A DNA stretch of 15,105 bases from Dysgonomonas sp. UBA7710 (GCF_002482385.1 NZ_DLFW01000026.1:1-15105); one strand, 5' to 3'; shown: positions 7,215 through 14,706, counted from the first letter of the stretch. Made by a program: numbers and translations. The notes: a model not told the origin generated them from the sequence alone.

Positions 7215-10200
7215 TTATTGGTTTTGATAATGATATTCATATTTTTGGATAGTCTGCTTATTGGCAGGAGTGATAATGTTATCCTTATAAATATAGCTTT
7301 CTTTTAACCGCCCGAAAGCATCGTAATCGTAATAAGTCGTAATGCCCGAGGGCCCCTTGTGCTCAAGGATGCCGATAAAAGGTTTATATTTAAATGTTGA
7401 TACTCGGAAATCTGCCGGTGACTCCCTCAATCCTTCTATTTTTGATATATCGGAACTGCTCGGCTCACTCTGTCCGGAAATACGGTTTATGAAAGATTTC
7501 GTCAATATCCTTTCTATCTGGTCATATGTAGCATTGTTGATTTCTGCTATTACATATAAATTGTTGTATCCCCTTAAATAGGTTGTCGGTATGCCATCCT
7601 CAGTCGTAAATTGAATAAGATTGCCATTGTTATCATATATATCAAATAATATTTTCCTTGACAATTTTGTATTATCCCTGAATGAAACGTCTATTGAACC
7701 GGGATTTACCGAATTATCGGGATAATTAATCTTCGTTACACCCGTCCATATATCCCCGACTTTATTTTCTTCTTTAATAATTGTAGATAGCATGTGCTTC
7801 TTATATAAGGCTGTTGTCTGTGGGGGATATGTATAAATTGTAGTGATATCTTTACCCATGCTGTTTTTTCTAGTTTTTTTTGTTACCATGCAATTTTCAT
7901 TGAATACGTAGGAAATATCCGTTTTTATATTAGGGGTATTAAGGGTTATTTCATTATGGTTAAGCAGATAATCATAGGTATAAATATAATAGACTCCACC
8001 AAAAGCATTTTCTGAAAAGTCTGATAATAAATCAGTTGGAGGTGAAATGAAAACATTTATCGCACGGATTGGATCCGATGATAATTTTATATATTTATTA
8101 TACACGCTTTTCACCAATGTATTGTTGCTATCATAAGTCAGTTCCGATGTCTTTTTACCTCTTTCTATATCCTTCGAGCAGAAAGGGGTATTCCTGAACG
8201 CAGGGTATCTCAAGTTTTTGGGATTGTTCAGAAAGATAACCGGAGGATCGTCAAAATGGGTATTTCCCCATATATCCGTATCAAAATTTGTAAAGGTATG
8301 CTTTATGTATCCGTTCGTATTTCGACCATTGGCATCATATTCTATTTCAGTCACTTCTGAATATCCCACAAATACGCCTTGTGTATTGAACCATCCCGCA
8401 TTTGTAGCTTTCGACTCAAAAATTTCAATCTCCCGGTAACTGTAATTCCCTGTATCATGTGTAGGAAAAGGCCCTCTTCTTTTTATCTGAATTTTCTCAT
8501 AGTATTCGGGAGTAAAAGACAAAATACCTGATGATTTACCAGATTGTATATTCGGATCAAAATTGAGAACGTAACAATAGCTTCTTGTATTAATTATCTG
8601 ATTATTAATATCATAATTCGTTATTTTTTTTAGTCTCATTCCTCCCGGATAGAACTCATTATTGATAACAGTTTGTCTATCTACGGACAAATAGCCTTTT
8701 ACCTTATTAGGCTCAAATTCAAATGTGGTTTTTCCTCCGGTAGGATATACAATGGACTTCAACATTTCGGCAGTTGCATATTTGCCAGTTGTATCGGCCT
8801 GCCTGGCATTTTTAAAGACGATACTGCGATTATACAATGAACTGTTCGCTGTCTTCTGCTCATGAAAATCATATTTGAAATAAAAAGAAAAATCTTTTCC
8901 GTTATAAAAGCCTAAATGGTCATAAAAACCGGATAAGTAGTTCGGGAGCTTGACATCGGTATTATAAATAAACTGATATTTCTGGTCTGTTCCGTTGTAA
9001 TTGAGGGGTTTCTTCTCCAGGCCCACCAATTTAAGCCTTTCATTGAATGAATTTGTGTATTTCAATTCATATTTTATCAGGTCTAATATACTGATAGACT
9101 CAAGTTGTTGCCATTTTATCCCAGACAAGGAAGCTGCATATACCGGAGCATAAGGCTTTTCAATATCCAGAGGGAAAGGTTGTTCCCAATCTTGAAAAAA
9201 CTTCGTAGGATAACTAAGCTCGACAGTATTCTTATATCTAAAAGTTACGAGATCTTTTTCATTAAATTTTATAGTCCTAAGAAGTACCGGCAATACTAAT
9301 TGTATGTTAAGTACTCTTCCACAGCCAATATGAAAAAAGTTACTCTGTTGTGAGAATCCGAGGTTTGCATCAATTACAGGATCTACCGGTATATATTCGA
9401 ATTCTACCTTTTCATTATTGGGTGTAATTATCGATGACAGGTACCATGTCGTTGAAACGGGTAACCTGGATTTTAACCTTTGTGTCGATTGGTCATAATA
9501 TTCACAAGAATAGTCAATGGCATTTATACCACCGAAGACAAAAGTTATACCTTCCGGACTTACCAGTGAAAATTTATGGAATGTGGGACATTGGGATAAT
9601 TCATCCTGAGTCCATTTCTCATGCTTGCTCGCTAATAATTTAGCAGCTATCCTTGTCTTATCGTAACTTATAAGCTCATGAGAAATTTTGAATTTCGTTT
9701 CGGATTTTACTTTCCAATTTCCTGTATGGTCAAGATAAAATGATCCTGAATAACCAAGAAAATTAAAATTGAATTCATCAGGCTCTATATCTTGATATGC
9801 CTTTTTTGCCGTTTGCATAACGGCTTCCATGTCTAATCTATGGGCGCTATCCCACGCCCCGAACTTATATTCATTATTTAGCCCATTATAAGGAAACAGA
9901 TTAAACCAGTTGTCTGTTAAAAAGTCGGGAGAATGTACAAGTCCTATTCTTTCCTGTTCGTCTTGATATGAATGTTGAATGCGGGTTATACTGCCTCCGC
10001 AATGTAAACTCCATCCTAAGCCTACAACTCCCGGATGTATGTTGGGCTTAGCATTATGGATATGGTATTTCAGTCCGATAGGAACTTCCAACTTATCCAG
10101 TTTCAGGTCATATAACGGAATTGAGATGTCGGGTACGCCCGTAAATAAACTGACAGGTGTTGAGCCAAAGGTGCCAAGTGAGGCTGCACCGGGAGACTGG

Positions 10201-10316
10201 TAATTCTCAATACCCTTGTAATAAGCTTTACCCATTGCCATATCAGAATCTGAATATTGTCCATTCATCGTATTAATGGACAACAACATAGAACATATCA
10301 AAAATAAGTGTTTCAT
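7215..10316 (-). CDS. Secreted SpvB/TcB-like YD-repeat protein
   Basis: This 1033-residue protein has a signal peptide (about 1-19, ending near MNGQ). Residues about 40-110 carry the hallmark of SpvB/TcB-like RHS-related proteins in Bacteroidota: SLGTFGSTPVSLFTGVPDISIPLYDL, split here as FGSTPVSLFTG and PDISIPLYDL, followed by VVGLGWSLHCGGSITR. The long middle is beta-rich without strong motifs, and the C-terminus has YD-repeat sequence (YYDYDAFGRLKESY). It ends just after the repeat with no added toxin domain and no RHS DPxG junction. In Tc toxins an SpvB-type protein (TcB) and an RHS protein with variable tip (TcC) form one cocoon; the same pair is seen here in one operon. That partnership is an inference. 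Confidence 0.75.
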   Translation of the reverse strand: MKHLFLICSMLLSINTMNGQYSDSDMAMGKAYYKGIENYQSPGAASLGTFGSTPVSLFTGVPDISIPLYDLKLDKLEVPIGLKYHIHNAKPNIHPGVVGLGWSLHCGGSITRIQHSYQDEQERIGLVHSPDFLTDNWFNLFPYNGLNNEYKFGAWDSAHRLDMEAVMQTAKKAYQDIEPDEFNFNFLGYSGSFYLDHTGNWKVKSETKFKISHELISYDKTRIAAKLLASKHEKWTQDELSQCPTFHKFSLVSPEGITFVFGGINAIDYSCEYYDQSTQRLKSRLPVSTTWYLSSIITPNNEKVEFEYIPVDPVIDANLGFSQQSNFFHIGCGRVLNIQLVLPVLLRTIKFNEKDLVTFRYKNTVELSYPTKFFQDWEQPFPLDIEKPYAPVYAASLSGIKWQQLESISILDLIKYELKYTNSFNERLKLVGLEKKPLNYNGTDQKYQFIYNTDVKLPNYLSGFYDHLGFYNGKDFSFYFKYDFHEQKTANSSLYNRSIVFKNARQADTTGKYATAEMLKSIVYPTGGKTTFEFEPNKVKGYLSVDRQTVINNEFYPGGMRLKKITNYDINNQIINTRSYCYVLNFDPNIQSGKSSGILSFTPEYYEKIQIKRRGPFPTHDTGNYSYREIEIFESKATNAGWFNTQGVFVGYSEVTEIEYDANGRNTNGYIKHTFTNFDTDIWGNTHFDDPPVIFLNNPKNLRYPAFRNTPFCSKDIERGKKTSELTYDSNNTLVKSVYNKYIKLSSDPIRAINVFISPPTDLLSDFSENAFGGVYYIYTYDYLLNHNEITLNTPNIKTDISYVFNENCMVTKKTRKNSMGKDITTIYTYPPQTTALYKKHMLSTIIKEENKVGDIWTGVTKINYPDNSVNPGSIDVSFRDNTKLSRKILFDIYDNNGNLIQFTTEDGIPTTYLRGYNNLYVIAEINNATYDQIERILTKSFINRISGQSEPSSSDISKIEGLRESPADFRVSTFKYKPFIGILEHKGPSGITTYYDYDAFGRLKESYIYKDNIITPANKQTIQKYEYHYQNQ

Positions 10317-10320
10317 TTAT

Positions 10321-11469
10321 TTACTTTTTAATAATAATTTCATTTACAAATGCTCCGTTAGCCGTAATCCGTAGCACATAGTTTTTCGGATGCAGGGAAG
10401 AACAGTCAATACTCTCGTAATACATGCCTGCCCTTTGTGACTTGGCTTTTACCTTTTTCACCGGCATACCCTCAATTGAATATAACTCGAAAGATACCTT
10501 TGCGTCTTCTTTTAGTTCATATTCAAGATTCAGGATAGAGGCTACCGGATTCGGATACATCTTACAGGTCATAATGTCTTCTAATGTGACCGTTTTAGCT
10601 GTAGGGTCTTCTGTTTTTTTCTCCGTTTCCTTCCATAGTTCATCCAGCAAGGCTAAATTCTCAGGGTCGGTATCCAGATAAAGATGGTGTTGCGGTGGAA
10701 AGAAAAAGGCTGTAGAAAAGATTTCCGTACTATCGGCTATATTGATATTTCTCACCGTCTCAAAGACCGGATAGCGGTAGCCCTTGCTGTACCAGCGGCA
10801 GGTCTCAAGGGATTTGCCTTTATTATCAGCTTCATTTGCTGTATAATTTCCTTCTCCGGGTATATCGTAAATAGTCTGTGTCGTCTTAACTCTTAGCACA
10901 GGGCTGAGCGTATCACCGGATGGCAGGATTATCTTGCCATAGGCATCGGCAGTGGTAGTCATAGTTCCTTGTGTATGGATATCCACCGTTCCCGAATACA
11001 GGCCTTCCGACTTATAGTCGGATGAAACACTCTGCCCGTAGTTCAGGGGGAACCGCATCAGTGTCATCGGGGAAGTGTAGGCCAGTTTTACGGATGGGTT
11101 TTCATGACCCAACTGTAACAGGGAATCATTTGTCAGATGGTAGTAATACATGGTATTATGCTCCGTACCTGTTACCAGTCCGTTGTCCGGTACATTCTTC
11201 CTGTTATAGCGCATATCCCCTACGATATAGACAGAATCGCCTTCCAATGGCGGCAAGTCATAAGCCAATGTGTATTCATCATTGATGGTATTCAGCTTAC
11301 TGAAATCCCATACTTTGTTTACCCCGGAATTACCGGGATCGACATACTCGACCTGTTGCTTTATTAACACATCTCCCGAACGGAAGCGGTTATGCGAAGT
11401 GTTAAGCTGCCCGCAGACAGGCAATACAAAGCCTACAGACATTAGAAAGATTAATGTTCTTGTTTTCAT
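10321..11469 (-). CDS. Secreted protein with T9SS type A sorting domain
   Basis: This 382-residue protein has a signal peptide (about 1-21, ending near PVCGQ). Residues about 292-382 form a type IX secretion sorting domain: YPNP at 305-308, LNLEYELKE, a SFELYSIEG strand, GMYYESIDCSSL, then YVLRI and a closing IIIKK. Such domains direct export across the outer membrane by the T9SS and often anchoring to A-LPS. The body (about 22-290) is not a domain I can name; it looks like a beta-rich surface protein and contains no protease motif that I can see. It is the first gene of the toxin operon, 4 bases before the SpvB-like gene, which ties the locus to T9SS. Confidence 0.8.
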   Translation of the reverse strand: MKTRTLIFLMSVGFVLPVCGQLNTSHNRFRSGDVLIKQQVEYVDPGNSGVNKVWDFSKLNTINDEYTLAYDLPPLEGDSVYIVGDMRYNRKNVPDNGLVTGTEHNTMYYYHLTNDSLLQLGHENPSVKLAYTSPMTLMRFPLNYGQSVSSDYKSEGLYSGTVDIHTQGTMTTTADAYGKIILPSGDTLSPVLRVKTTQTIYDIPGEGNYTANEADNKGKSLETCRWYSKGYRYPVFETVRNINIADSTEIFSTAFFFPPQHHLYLDTDPENLALLDELWKETEKKTEDPTAKTVTLEDIMTCKMYPNPVASILNLEYELKEDAKVSFELYSIEGMPVKKVKAKSQRAGMYYESIDCSSLHPKNYVLRITANGAFVNEIIIKK

Positions 11470-11647
11470 CGGATTGGGCGTTAATATATTGTTGATGTTT
11501 TTATGTATTGAACGTTAAAATTAATTATTTTTTTTAAATAATCAATATGCTATCGGGATATATTTGATAACATGTGGTGTAAAAACGGGGCTTGACTTGA
11601 CCTCGCATAGATTTAACTAACGGACCCGAAAAATAAAAAAAATATAG

Positions 11648-12250
11648 TTATAAAAGTAAGCTCCCTGCAATTTTATCTTTTACTAATTGCAGCGTTTTGT
11701 TGTATATATCATACACTTTCCTTTTATTACCGTCATGTGGATAATCACACAGAGGGTTTCCATCTATAAGTTTCCATCTGAATATATCCTGGGCCCTTTG
11801 CGATAGTCCATAAATATCACAAGCCTCTTTAAACCGTCGTTCTTTCTCCTGAAGCTCCTGCTCCCGTTCCAAATTATCGTCTCTTTCGTCAATTATATTT
11901 AGTCGTTGAAAGTCCACATCTATATAAGTACCGGGCTCCTGAACCTCAAGCCCATACTTTTGCCTGAACCGGGCAGTCTTGGAATACACGTTCATCTTTA
12001 TTATAGAAAGGATATAGTTATCAAGTTCGCTGAATTCATTATTTTTATTCTTCCTCGAAAGCATTCCCTCGACCTTTTCCCGAAAATTATCATCACGTTC
12101 AACTCTGTCAAGAAAATCGGTCAGGGAATCATTTAGCAGATCATATTCAAGTCCGTGCATAAAATACACCTTTGAGCATAAAAAGATACAATTATCTAAA
12201 AGTCTGCTGTAAGTTTCGGAAATATATTTGTTTATTATATCGGTTGCCAT
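11648..12250 (-). CDS. Sigma-factor-like protein
   Basis: This 200-residue, mostly helical protein resembles a small RNA polymerase sigma factor. An N-terminal half has a region-2-like layout (helix, then ...DSLTDFLDRVER..., then LDNYILSIIKMNVYSKTARFR). A C-terminal part (about 145-195) looks like region 4 helices (YGLSQRAQDIFRWKL, then NKRKVYDIYNKTLQLVK). Bacteroidota accessory regions often hold distant sigma-like proteins of this kind. The similarity is by eye and weak; another helical DNA-binding protein is possible. It is 178 bases upstream of the toxin operon on the same strand, and that operon has no clear TAnnTTTG promoter, so regulation of the toxin genes by this protein is a reasonable guess. 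Confidence 0.45.
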   Translation of the reverse strand: MATDIINKYISETYSRLLDNCIFLCSKVYFMHGLEYDLLNDSLTDFLDRVERDDNFREKVEGMLSRKNKNNEFSELDNYILSIIKMNVYSKTARFRQKYGLEVQEPGTYIDVDFQRLNIIDERDDNLEREQELQEKERRFKEACDIYGLSQRAQDIFRWKLIDGNPLCDYPHDGNKRKVYDIYNKTLQLVKDKIAGSLLL

Positions 12251-12262
12251 CTGAATAAATAT

Positions 12263-12270
12263 TATATTTG
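12263..12270 (+). promoter_or_regulatory. Possible plus-strand -7 element before a hairpin
   Basis: TATATTTG is an exact TAnnTTTG match on the plus strand, about 14 bases before the terminator-like hairpin at 12284-12312. A transcript from here would be only about 35 nt. No good -33 box was seen and such matches occur by chance in AT-rich DNA. Confidence 0.2.
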
Positions 12271-12283
12271 TTAAGCATTGAGG

Positions 12284-12312
12284 GGTGGTAACCGTGAGGT
12301 TGCTGCCTTTTT
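12284..12312 (+). terminator. Plus-strand hairpin with GUGA tetraloop and T tract
   Basis: GGTGGTAACC (12284-12293) and GGTTGCTGCC (12298-12307) form ten continuous pairs on the plus-strand RNA if G-U pairs are allowed, closed by a GUGA loop, and TTTTT follows at 12308-12312. On the minus strand the three wobble pairs become A-C mismatches, so the RNA is read from the plus strand. There is no plus-strand gene to its left within reach, which is odd; it may stop antisense transcription. Confidence 0.5.
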
Positions 12313-12324
12313 AATATATCCTGA

Positions 12325-12354
12325 AAATGAAAAAGGACAGCCTAAGCCGTCCTT
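12325..12354 (-). terminator. Intrinsic terminator for the 82-residue gene
   Basis: AAGGAC at 12333-12338 pairs with GTCCTT at 12349-12354, extended inward by two more pairs after one mismatch, with a short loop. On the minus strand the stem is followed by a T-rich run (TTTTTCATTTT). It lies about 24 bases after the stop of the gene at 12378-12626. Confidence 0.65.
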
Positions 12355-12377
12355 CTATCAGTTGATCGTATTGTATT

Positions 12378-12626
12378 TTATTCTATCCTCATACAAACAT
12401 AGTGAATATTTACATCGTGAAAGCCTTCGCCCACGTCCAAGTCCTTCAGTTTTATTTTGTACATAAAAACAGGTTGTGTTTGTGTGAAATCTTTTACATG
12501 CTCAAGGCTCTTTTTGTAATCGGGGTTTTCTTCTCGCTTTTTGGATATAGCATCCAAATCCTTTTGTTTCATAATAAGATACCCGCAATCCTCCGGATCA
12601 CGTTCCACACCGTCTCTAAATTTCAT
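12378..12626 (-). CDS. Small unknown charged protein
   Basis: This 82-residue protein is highly charged, with a lysine/aspartate-rich middle (QKDLDAISKKREENPDYKK) and a C-terminal stretch that may form beta strands (PVFMYKIKLKDLD, NIHYVCMRIE). No signal peptide or membrane segment is seen and I recognise no family. It is supported as real by a well-placed -7 element at 12654-12661 and a terminator at 12325-12354, which make it a stand-alone transcription unit. It does not overlap other genes. Its relation to the flanking sigma-like and fibre-like genes is unknown. Confidence 0.6.
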   Translation of the reverse strand: MKFRDGVERDPEDCGYLIMKQKDLDAISKKREENPDYKKSLEHVKDFTQTQPVFMYKIKLKDLDVGEGFHDVNIHYVCMRIE

Positions 12627-12653
12627 AGCTTACTTAGTTGATTGTTTAGACAA

Positions 12654-12661
12654 CAAAGGTA
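12654..12661 (-). promoter_or_regulatory. -7 promoter element for the 82-residue gene
   Basis: The minus strand reads TACCTTTG, an exact TAnnTTTG match, which places transcription start about 20 bases before the ATG at 12626. No TTG is present at the usual -33 position; instead a pair of 19-bp-spaced direct repeats occupies that zone. Confidence 0.5.
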
Positions 12662-12664
12662 GGC

Positions 12665-12700
12665 AATAAAGAGGGTGAAGGCTAATAAAGAGGATGAGAG
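12665..12700. repeat. Two imperfect direct repeats upstream of a promoter
   Basis: AATAAAGAGGGTGAAGG at 12665-12681 and AATAAAGAGGATGAGAG at 12684-12700 repeat with a 19-bp period, close to two helical turns. They cover the region where a -33 box would be for the -7 element at 12654-12661. Such an arrangement can bind a dimeric activator, but no protein can be named. Confidence 0.45.
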
Positions 12701-12710
12701 TTATTAACCG

Positions 12711-13349
12711 TTATTCTTTCTTGAGCTCTTTTAGTTCTTTTTTTATTGACTCGTTTTCTTTTTTCAAATCAATTACATATAAAGTCAGTTCCTCTATCTT
12801 TTGTAATAACTTAATTTGCATTTTATTTAGATTTAAGCCATTTTCCTGCATTTCTTCTTCTGACGGAATATCTGGTAGATGCTGATTTTCTTTAACAAAG
12901 GCCTCCACTTCGGATAATGTTTTTAAATTATAATCGGGTTTGAAAACAAAATCCGCACCTGTATCTACTTTTATTTCTATCTCTTTAGTCGTTAATTTAC
13001 CGTCTATAGCGTGGTCACCTTTGCTATGAAGAACTTTAGCCCACTCTCCTTTTCCGTATTTGTCTGTTATTCTAACATACATTTGAAGGGGATTGGTTGC
13101 ATATTCAAAAGCAATTTGAGCATTATAATATTGTGTGCTTATAACATTGTTTGCATATGTACAATTAATTCCCCACCACCATCGATTATTAGCAAAAGGA
13201 GAATCGGAATCTACTTTTCCTAAGATAGAGAAAAAACCTGAGGTATTCATATTTCCCCAACTACTTTTTTCAACAGATTTTAGTTCTTGCCCACTCATAA
13301 TTAAGAGTGAAGAACATGAGAAAAGACATGCTAATACTATTTTCTTCAT
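12711..13349 (-). CDS. Secreted fibre-like protein, paralogue of the operon protein
   Basis: This 212-residue protein has a signal peptide (about 1-20, ending near MSGQ). The middle is beta-rich with aromatic residues (NNRWWWGINC). The C-terminus has the same pattern as the fibre-like protein encoded at 6282-7199: DFVFKPDYNL, LSEVEAFVKENQHLPDIPS, then LLQKIEELTLYVI, and ends in a strong lysine/glutamate coiled coil. It lacks the GIGT motif of its paralogue. A -7 element at 13373-13380 suggests its own promoter. The shared C-terminal module is widespread in Bacteroidota fibre-like proteins; a role in oligomerisation is likely, anything further is a guess. Confidence 0.7.
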   Translation of the reverse strand: MKKIVLACLFSCSSLLIMSGQELKSVEKSSWGNMNTSGFFSILGKVDSDSPFANNRWWWGINCTYANNVISTQYYNAQIAFEYATNPLQMYVRITDKYGKGEWAKVLHSKGDHAIDGKLTTKEIEIKVDTGADFVFKPDYNLKTLSEVEAFVKENQHLPDIPSEEEMQENGLNLNKMQIKLLQKIEELTLYVIDLKKENESIKKELKELKKE

Positions 13350-13372
13350 TGCATTTTTTTTATTAATTTTTA

Positions 13373-13380
13373 CAAATATA
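13373..13380 (-). promoter_or_regulatory. -7 promoter element for the 212-residue fibre-like gene
   Basis: The minus strand reads TATATTTG, an exact TAnnTTTG match, giving a predicted start about 16 bases before the ATG at 13349. No convincing -33 TTG box is visible and the region is AT-rich. Confidence 0.45.
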
Positions 13381-13421
13381 AATATAGCTGTTAATATATT
13401 ATCTATTTTTAAAAGATTCTC

Positions 13422-13697
13422 TTACTCTATAGGCTTCCATTCTGTAAAGTTTTCTGCTAACCAATGAATACCATCATGTGATATAGGATTTGACAAATGA
13501 TATATACCACTACTGCTTTTACAAACTATCTGCTGTCCTATCTTTGGAAGTTCATCCGTTGCGAACTTTCTCCATCTGTTTTGGTGGAGGATGAAGTTTG
13601 CGCCAGCTTTGAATACATCCTTTTCATTGTAAACTGAATTGATTTGTTCACAATATTCAATACAGGCTTGTTCTATAAGTTTATTAATATCTGTCAT
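13422..13697 (-). CDS. DUF551-like small protein
   Basis: This 91-residue protein ends in the pattern typical of DUF551-like proteins: an RWRKFATDELPKIGQQIVC block, then a short beta region, then a WLAENFTEWKPIE ending that resembles the usual WxPLPE. The N-terminal 40 residues are helical. These proteins are common in phages and mobile elements and their function is not known. It starts 3 bases after the stop of the XRE-type gene, so the two form an operon. Confidence 0.6.
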   Translation of the reverse strand: MTDINKLIEQACIEYCEQINSVYNEKDVFKAGANFILHQNRWRKFATDELPKIGQQIVCKSSSGIYHLSNPISHDGIHWLAENFTEWKPIE

Positions 13698-13700
13698 GGG

Positions 13701-14003
13701 TTAATCTGTTTTTAATGATTCAATTTCTTGATCTATTTTTAGTTTCCGATATTCAAGCCTTTTTATTTTGGCTATTTTGGCGGAATCCGTCAGAATGGTA
13801 ATGCCATATACAGTCTTAAATAAATCGGGTATTGATATTTTTAAATAGTCTACCAATAAAGTAAGGCTATCCAAATCTAAAGATTGTCTACCTTTCTCAA
13901 TATTTCCGATTGATGGTCTTGATAGCCCTAGATGCTTTGCGATATCATCCTGTGTATATCCGATTTCCTTTCTTGCTTTTTGTATATATTCGCCTATTTT
14001 CAT
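13701..14003 (-). CDS. XRE-family transcriptional regulator
   Basis: This 100-residue protein has a classic N-terminal HTH of the lambda Cro/CI type across about residues 3-60: IQKARKEIGYTQDDIAKHLG, then LSRPSIGNIEKGRQ as the recognition helix region, then LDLDSLTLLVDYL. The C-terminus (about 72-100) is a short charged helix that may dimerise. Its ATG overlaps the stop of a small upstream frame as ATGA and its stop is 3 bases before the DUF551-like gene. It may repress its own operon and possibly the divergent gene at 14230-14589. Confidence 0.9.
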   Translation of the reverse strand: MKIGEYIQKARKEIGYTQDDIAKHLGLSRPSIGNIEKGRQSLDLDSLTLLVDYLKISIPDLFKTVYGITILTDSAKIAKIKRLEYRKLKIDQEIESLKTD

Positions 14004-14110
14004 ACCTCTATCTTTAAATCGTTTCCTGTTAGTGTAATCTCTAAGTCAATATTGAATATCTTATATAGGTTTTGCAATTGATGTACATATTTAAACTCTT
14101 TGAATAGCAT
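14000..14110 (-). pseudogene. Second half of a frameshifted small gene
   Basis: A 36-codon frame starts at ATG 14110 and ends in TGA overlapping the XRE start (ATGA). It encodes a plausible helical-then-beta peptide (FKEFKYVHQLQNLYKIF, then IDLEITLTGNDLKIEV). Removing one base from the T5 run at 14129-14133 (A5 on the coding strand) joins it to the frame at 14091-14165 to give one 54-residue protein. It could also be translated on its own by coupling. It does not match a family I know. Confidence 0.5.
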
Positions 14111-14165
14111 ATAAATAAAACTCTGCCATTTTTATTTCTAAAGAAAACTTTGCTGTATATTTCAT
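14091..14165 (-). pseudogene. First half of a frameshifted small gene, strong RBS
   Basis: A 24-codon frame (MKYTAKFSLEIK...) starts at ATG 14165 behind a perfect AGGAGG at 14173-14178 with seven bases spacing, unusual for Bacteroidota and the strongest ribosome site seen in this window. The frame ends at 14091. A single-base change in the A5 run at 14129-14133 would fuse it to the frame at 14000-14110. A sequencing error, a true mutation or a programmed shift are all possible. Confidence 0.5.
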
Positions 14166-14199
14166 TTCTTATCCTCCTATTTTGAATTAATTATTTTGT

Positions 14200-14207
14200 T
14201 ACTTTTG
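14200..14207 (+). promoter_or_regulatory. -7 promoter element for the plus-strand membrane protein gene
   Basis: TACTTTTG matches TAnnTTTG exactly, 22 bases before the ATG at 14230. A TTTG at 14181-14184 is a possible -33 box, though the spacing of 15 bases is shorter than usual. The same octamer is used by the orphan toxin promoter at 1716-1723. Confidence 0.45.
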
Positions 14208-14229
14208 GGGTATTATTGAATTGTTGATT

Positions 14230-14589
14230 ATGAGTCGATCTAAAATCACAAAAAGAGATTTGATATTTCCTATTATAGCTTTTATTGCCGCTATTGCTCT
14301 AATAATTATTTATTTTAATTATAGTGACAAAAGAATAGAGGTACATATGAAAGGATATCTATATTTGCCAGATTCTGTTAAAACCGAAGTGAAGGGATTC
14401 GTTTTAAAAGAAAAATTCATAAAACAAAAAGGGATTACTCTTATAGACTTATCAAATGGTGGAAAATACATTATACATGATGTTTGGTTTATTAAGCGTG
14501 ATTATTATATTTATAAACCTGTCGATATAGACTCTATATTTGTCTTTGATAGAAAGAACAAATTAGTCAATCCTAAAGTAAAATACTAA
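14230..14589 (+). CDS. Small membrane-anchored protein of unknown function
   Basis: This 119-residue protein has one N-terminal membrane segment (about 11-30, IFPIIAFIAAIALIIIYF) after a basic start (MSRSKITKR), so the rest should face the periplasm. That part is beta-rich and lysine-rich (KGYLYLPDSV, GITLIDLSNGGKYIIHDVW, YYIYKPVDIDSIFVF). I chose ATG 14230; an upstream TTG at 14221 in the same frame is less likely. It is the only plus-strand gene, divergent from the XRE operon. No family is recognised; its architecture recalls small envelope immunity proteins, such as the lipoprotein at 115-441, but I see no reliable sequence similarity. Confidence 0.7.
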   Translation: MSRSKITKRDLIFPIIAFIAAIALIIIYFNYSDKRIEVHMKGYLYLPDSVKTEVKGFVLKEKFIKQKGITLIDLSNGGKYIIHDVWFIKRDYYIYKPVDIDSIFVFDRKNKLVNPKVKY

Positions 14590-14706
14590 AAGCTTTCGTT
14601 CTTCTTTAACCATGACAGTAGGTATTAAAATTGTGGTGTAATAAAGTCCTTTAATTTCTCTATTAAATAGTTAAGTACGACGGTTACTCGAACGTCACTA
14701 GGTTAT

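Noticed and set aside
10971..11285. Plus-strand frame of 104 codons
   Set aside because: Antisense to the T9SS-sorted protein gene and lacks any recognisable domain.
11524..11542. Seven-base inverted repeat ATTATTT/AAATAAT around a T run
   Set aside because: Made only of A and T in an AT-rich spacer, so weak both as terminator and as operator.
11559..11566. TATATTTG promoter-like match on the plus strand
   Set aside because: No plus-strand gene follows; it points away from the toxin operon and such matches are expected by chance in AT-rich DNA.
14678..14697. Hairpin-like GACGGTT/GAACGTC between the plus-strand gene and the right-edge gene
   Set aside because: The stem has a mismatch and a wobble and no T tract follows on either strand, so a terminator call is not supported.
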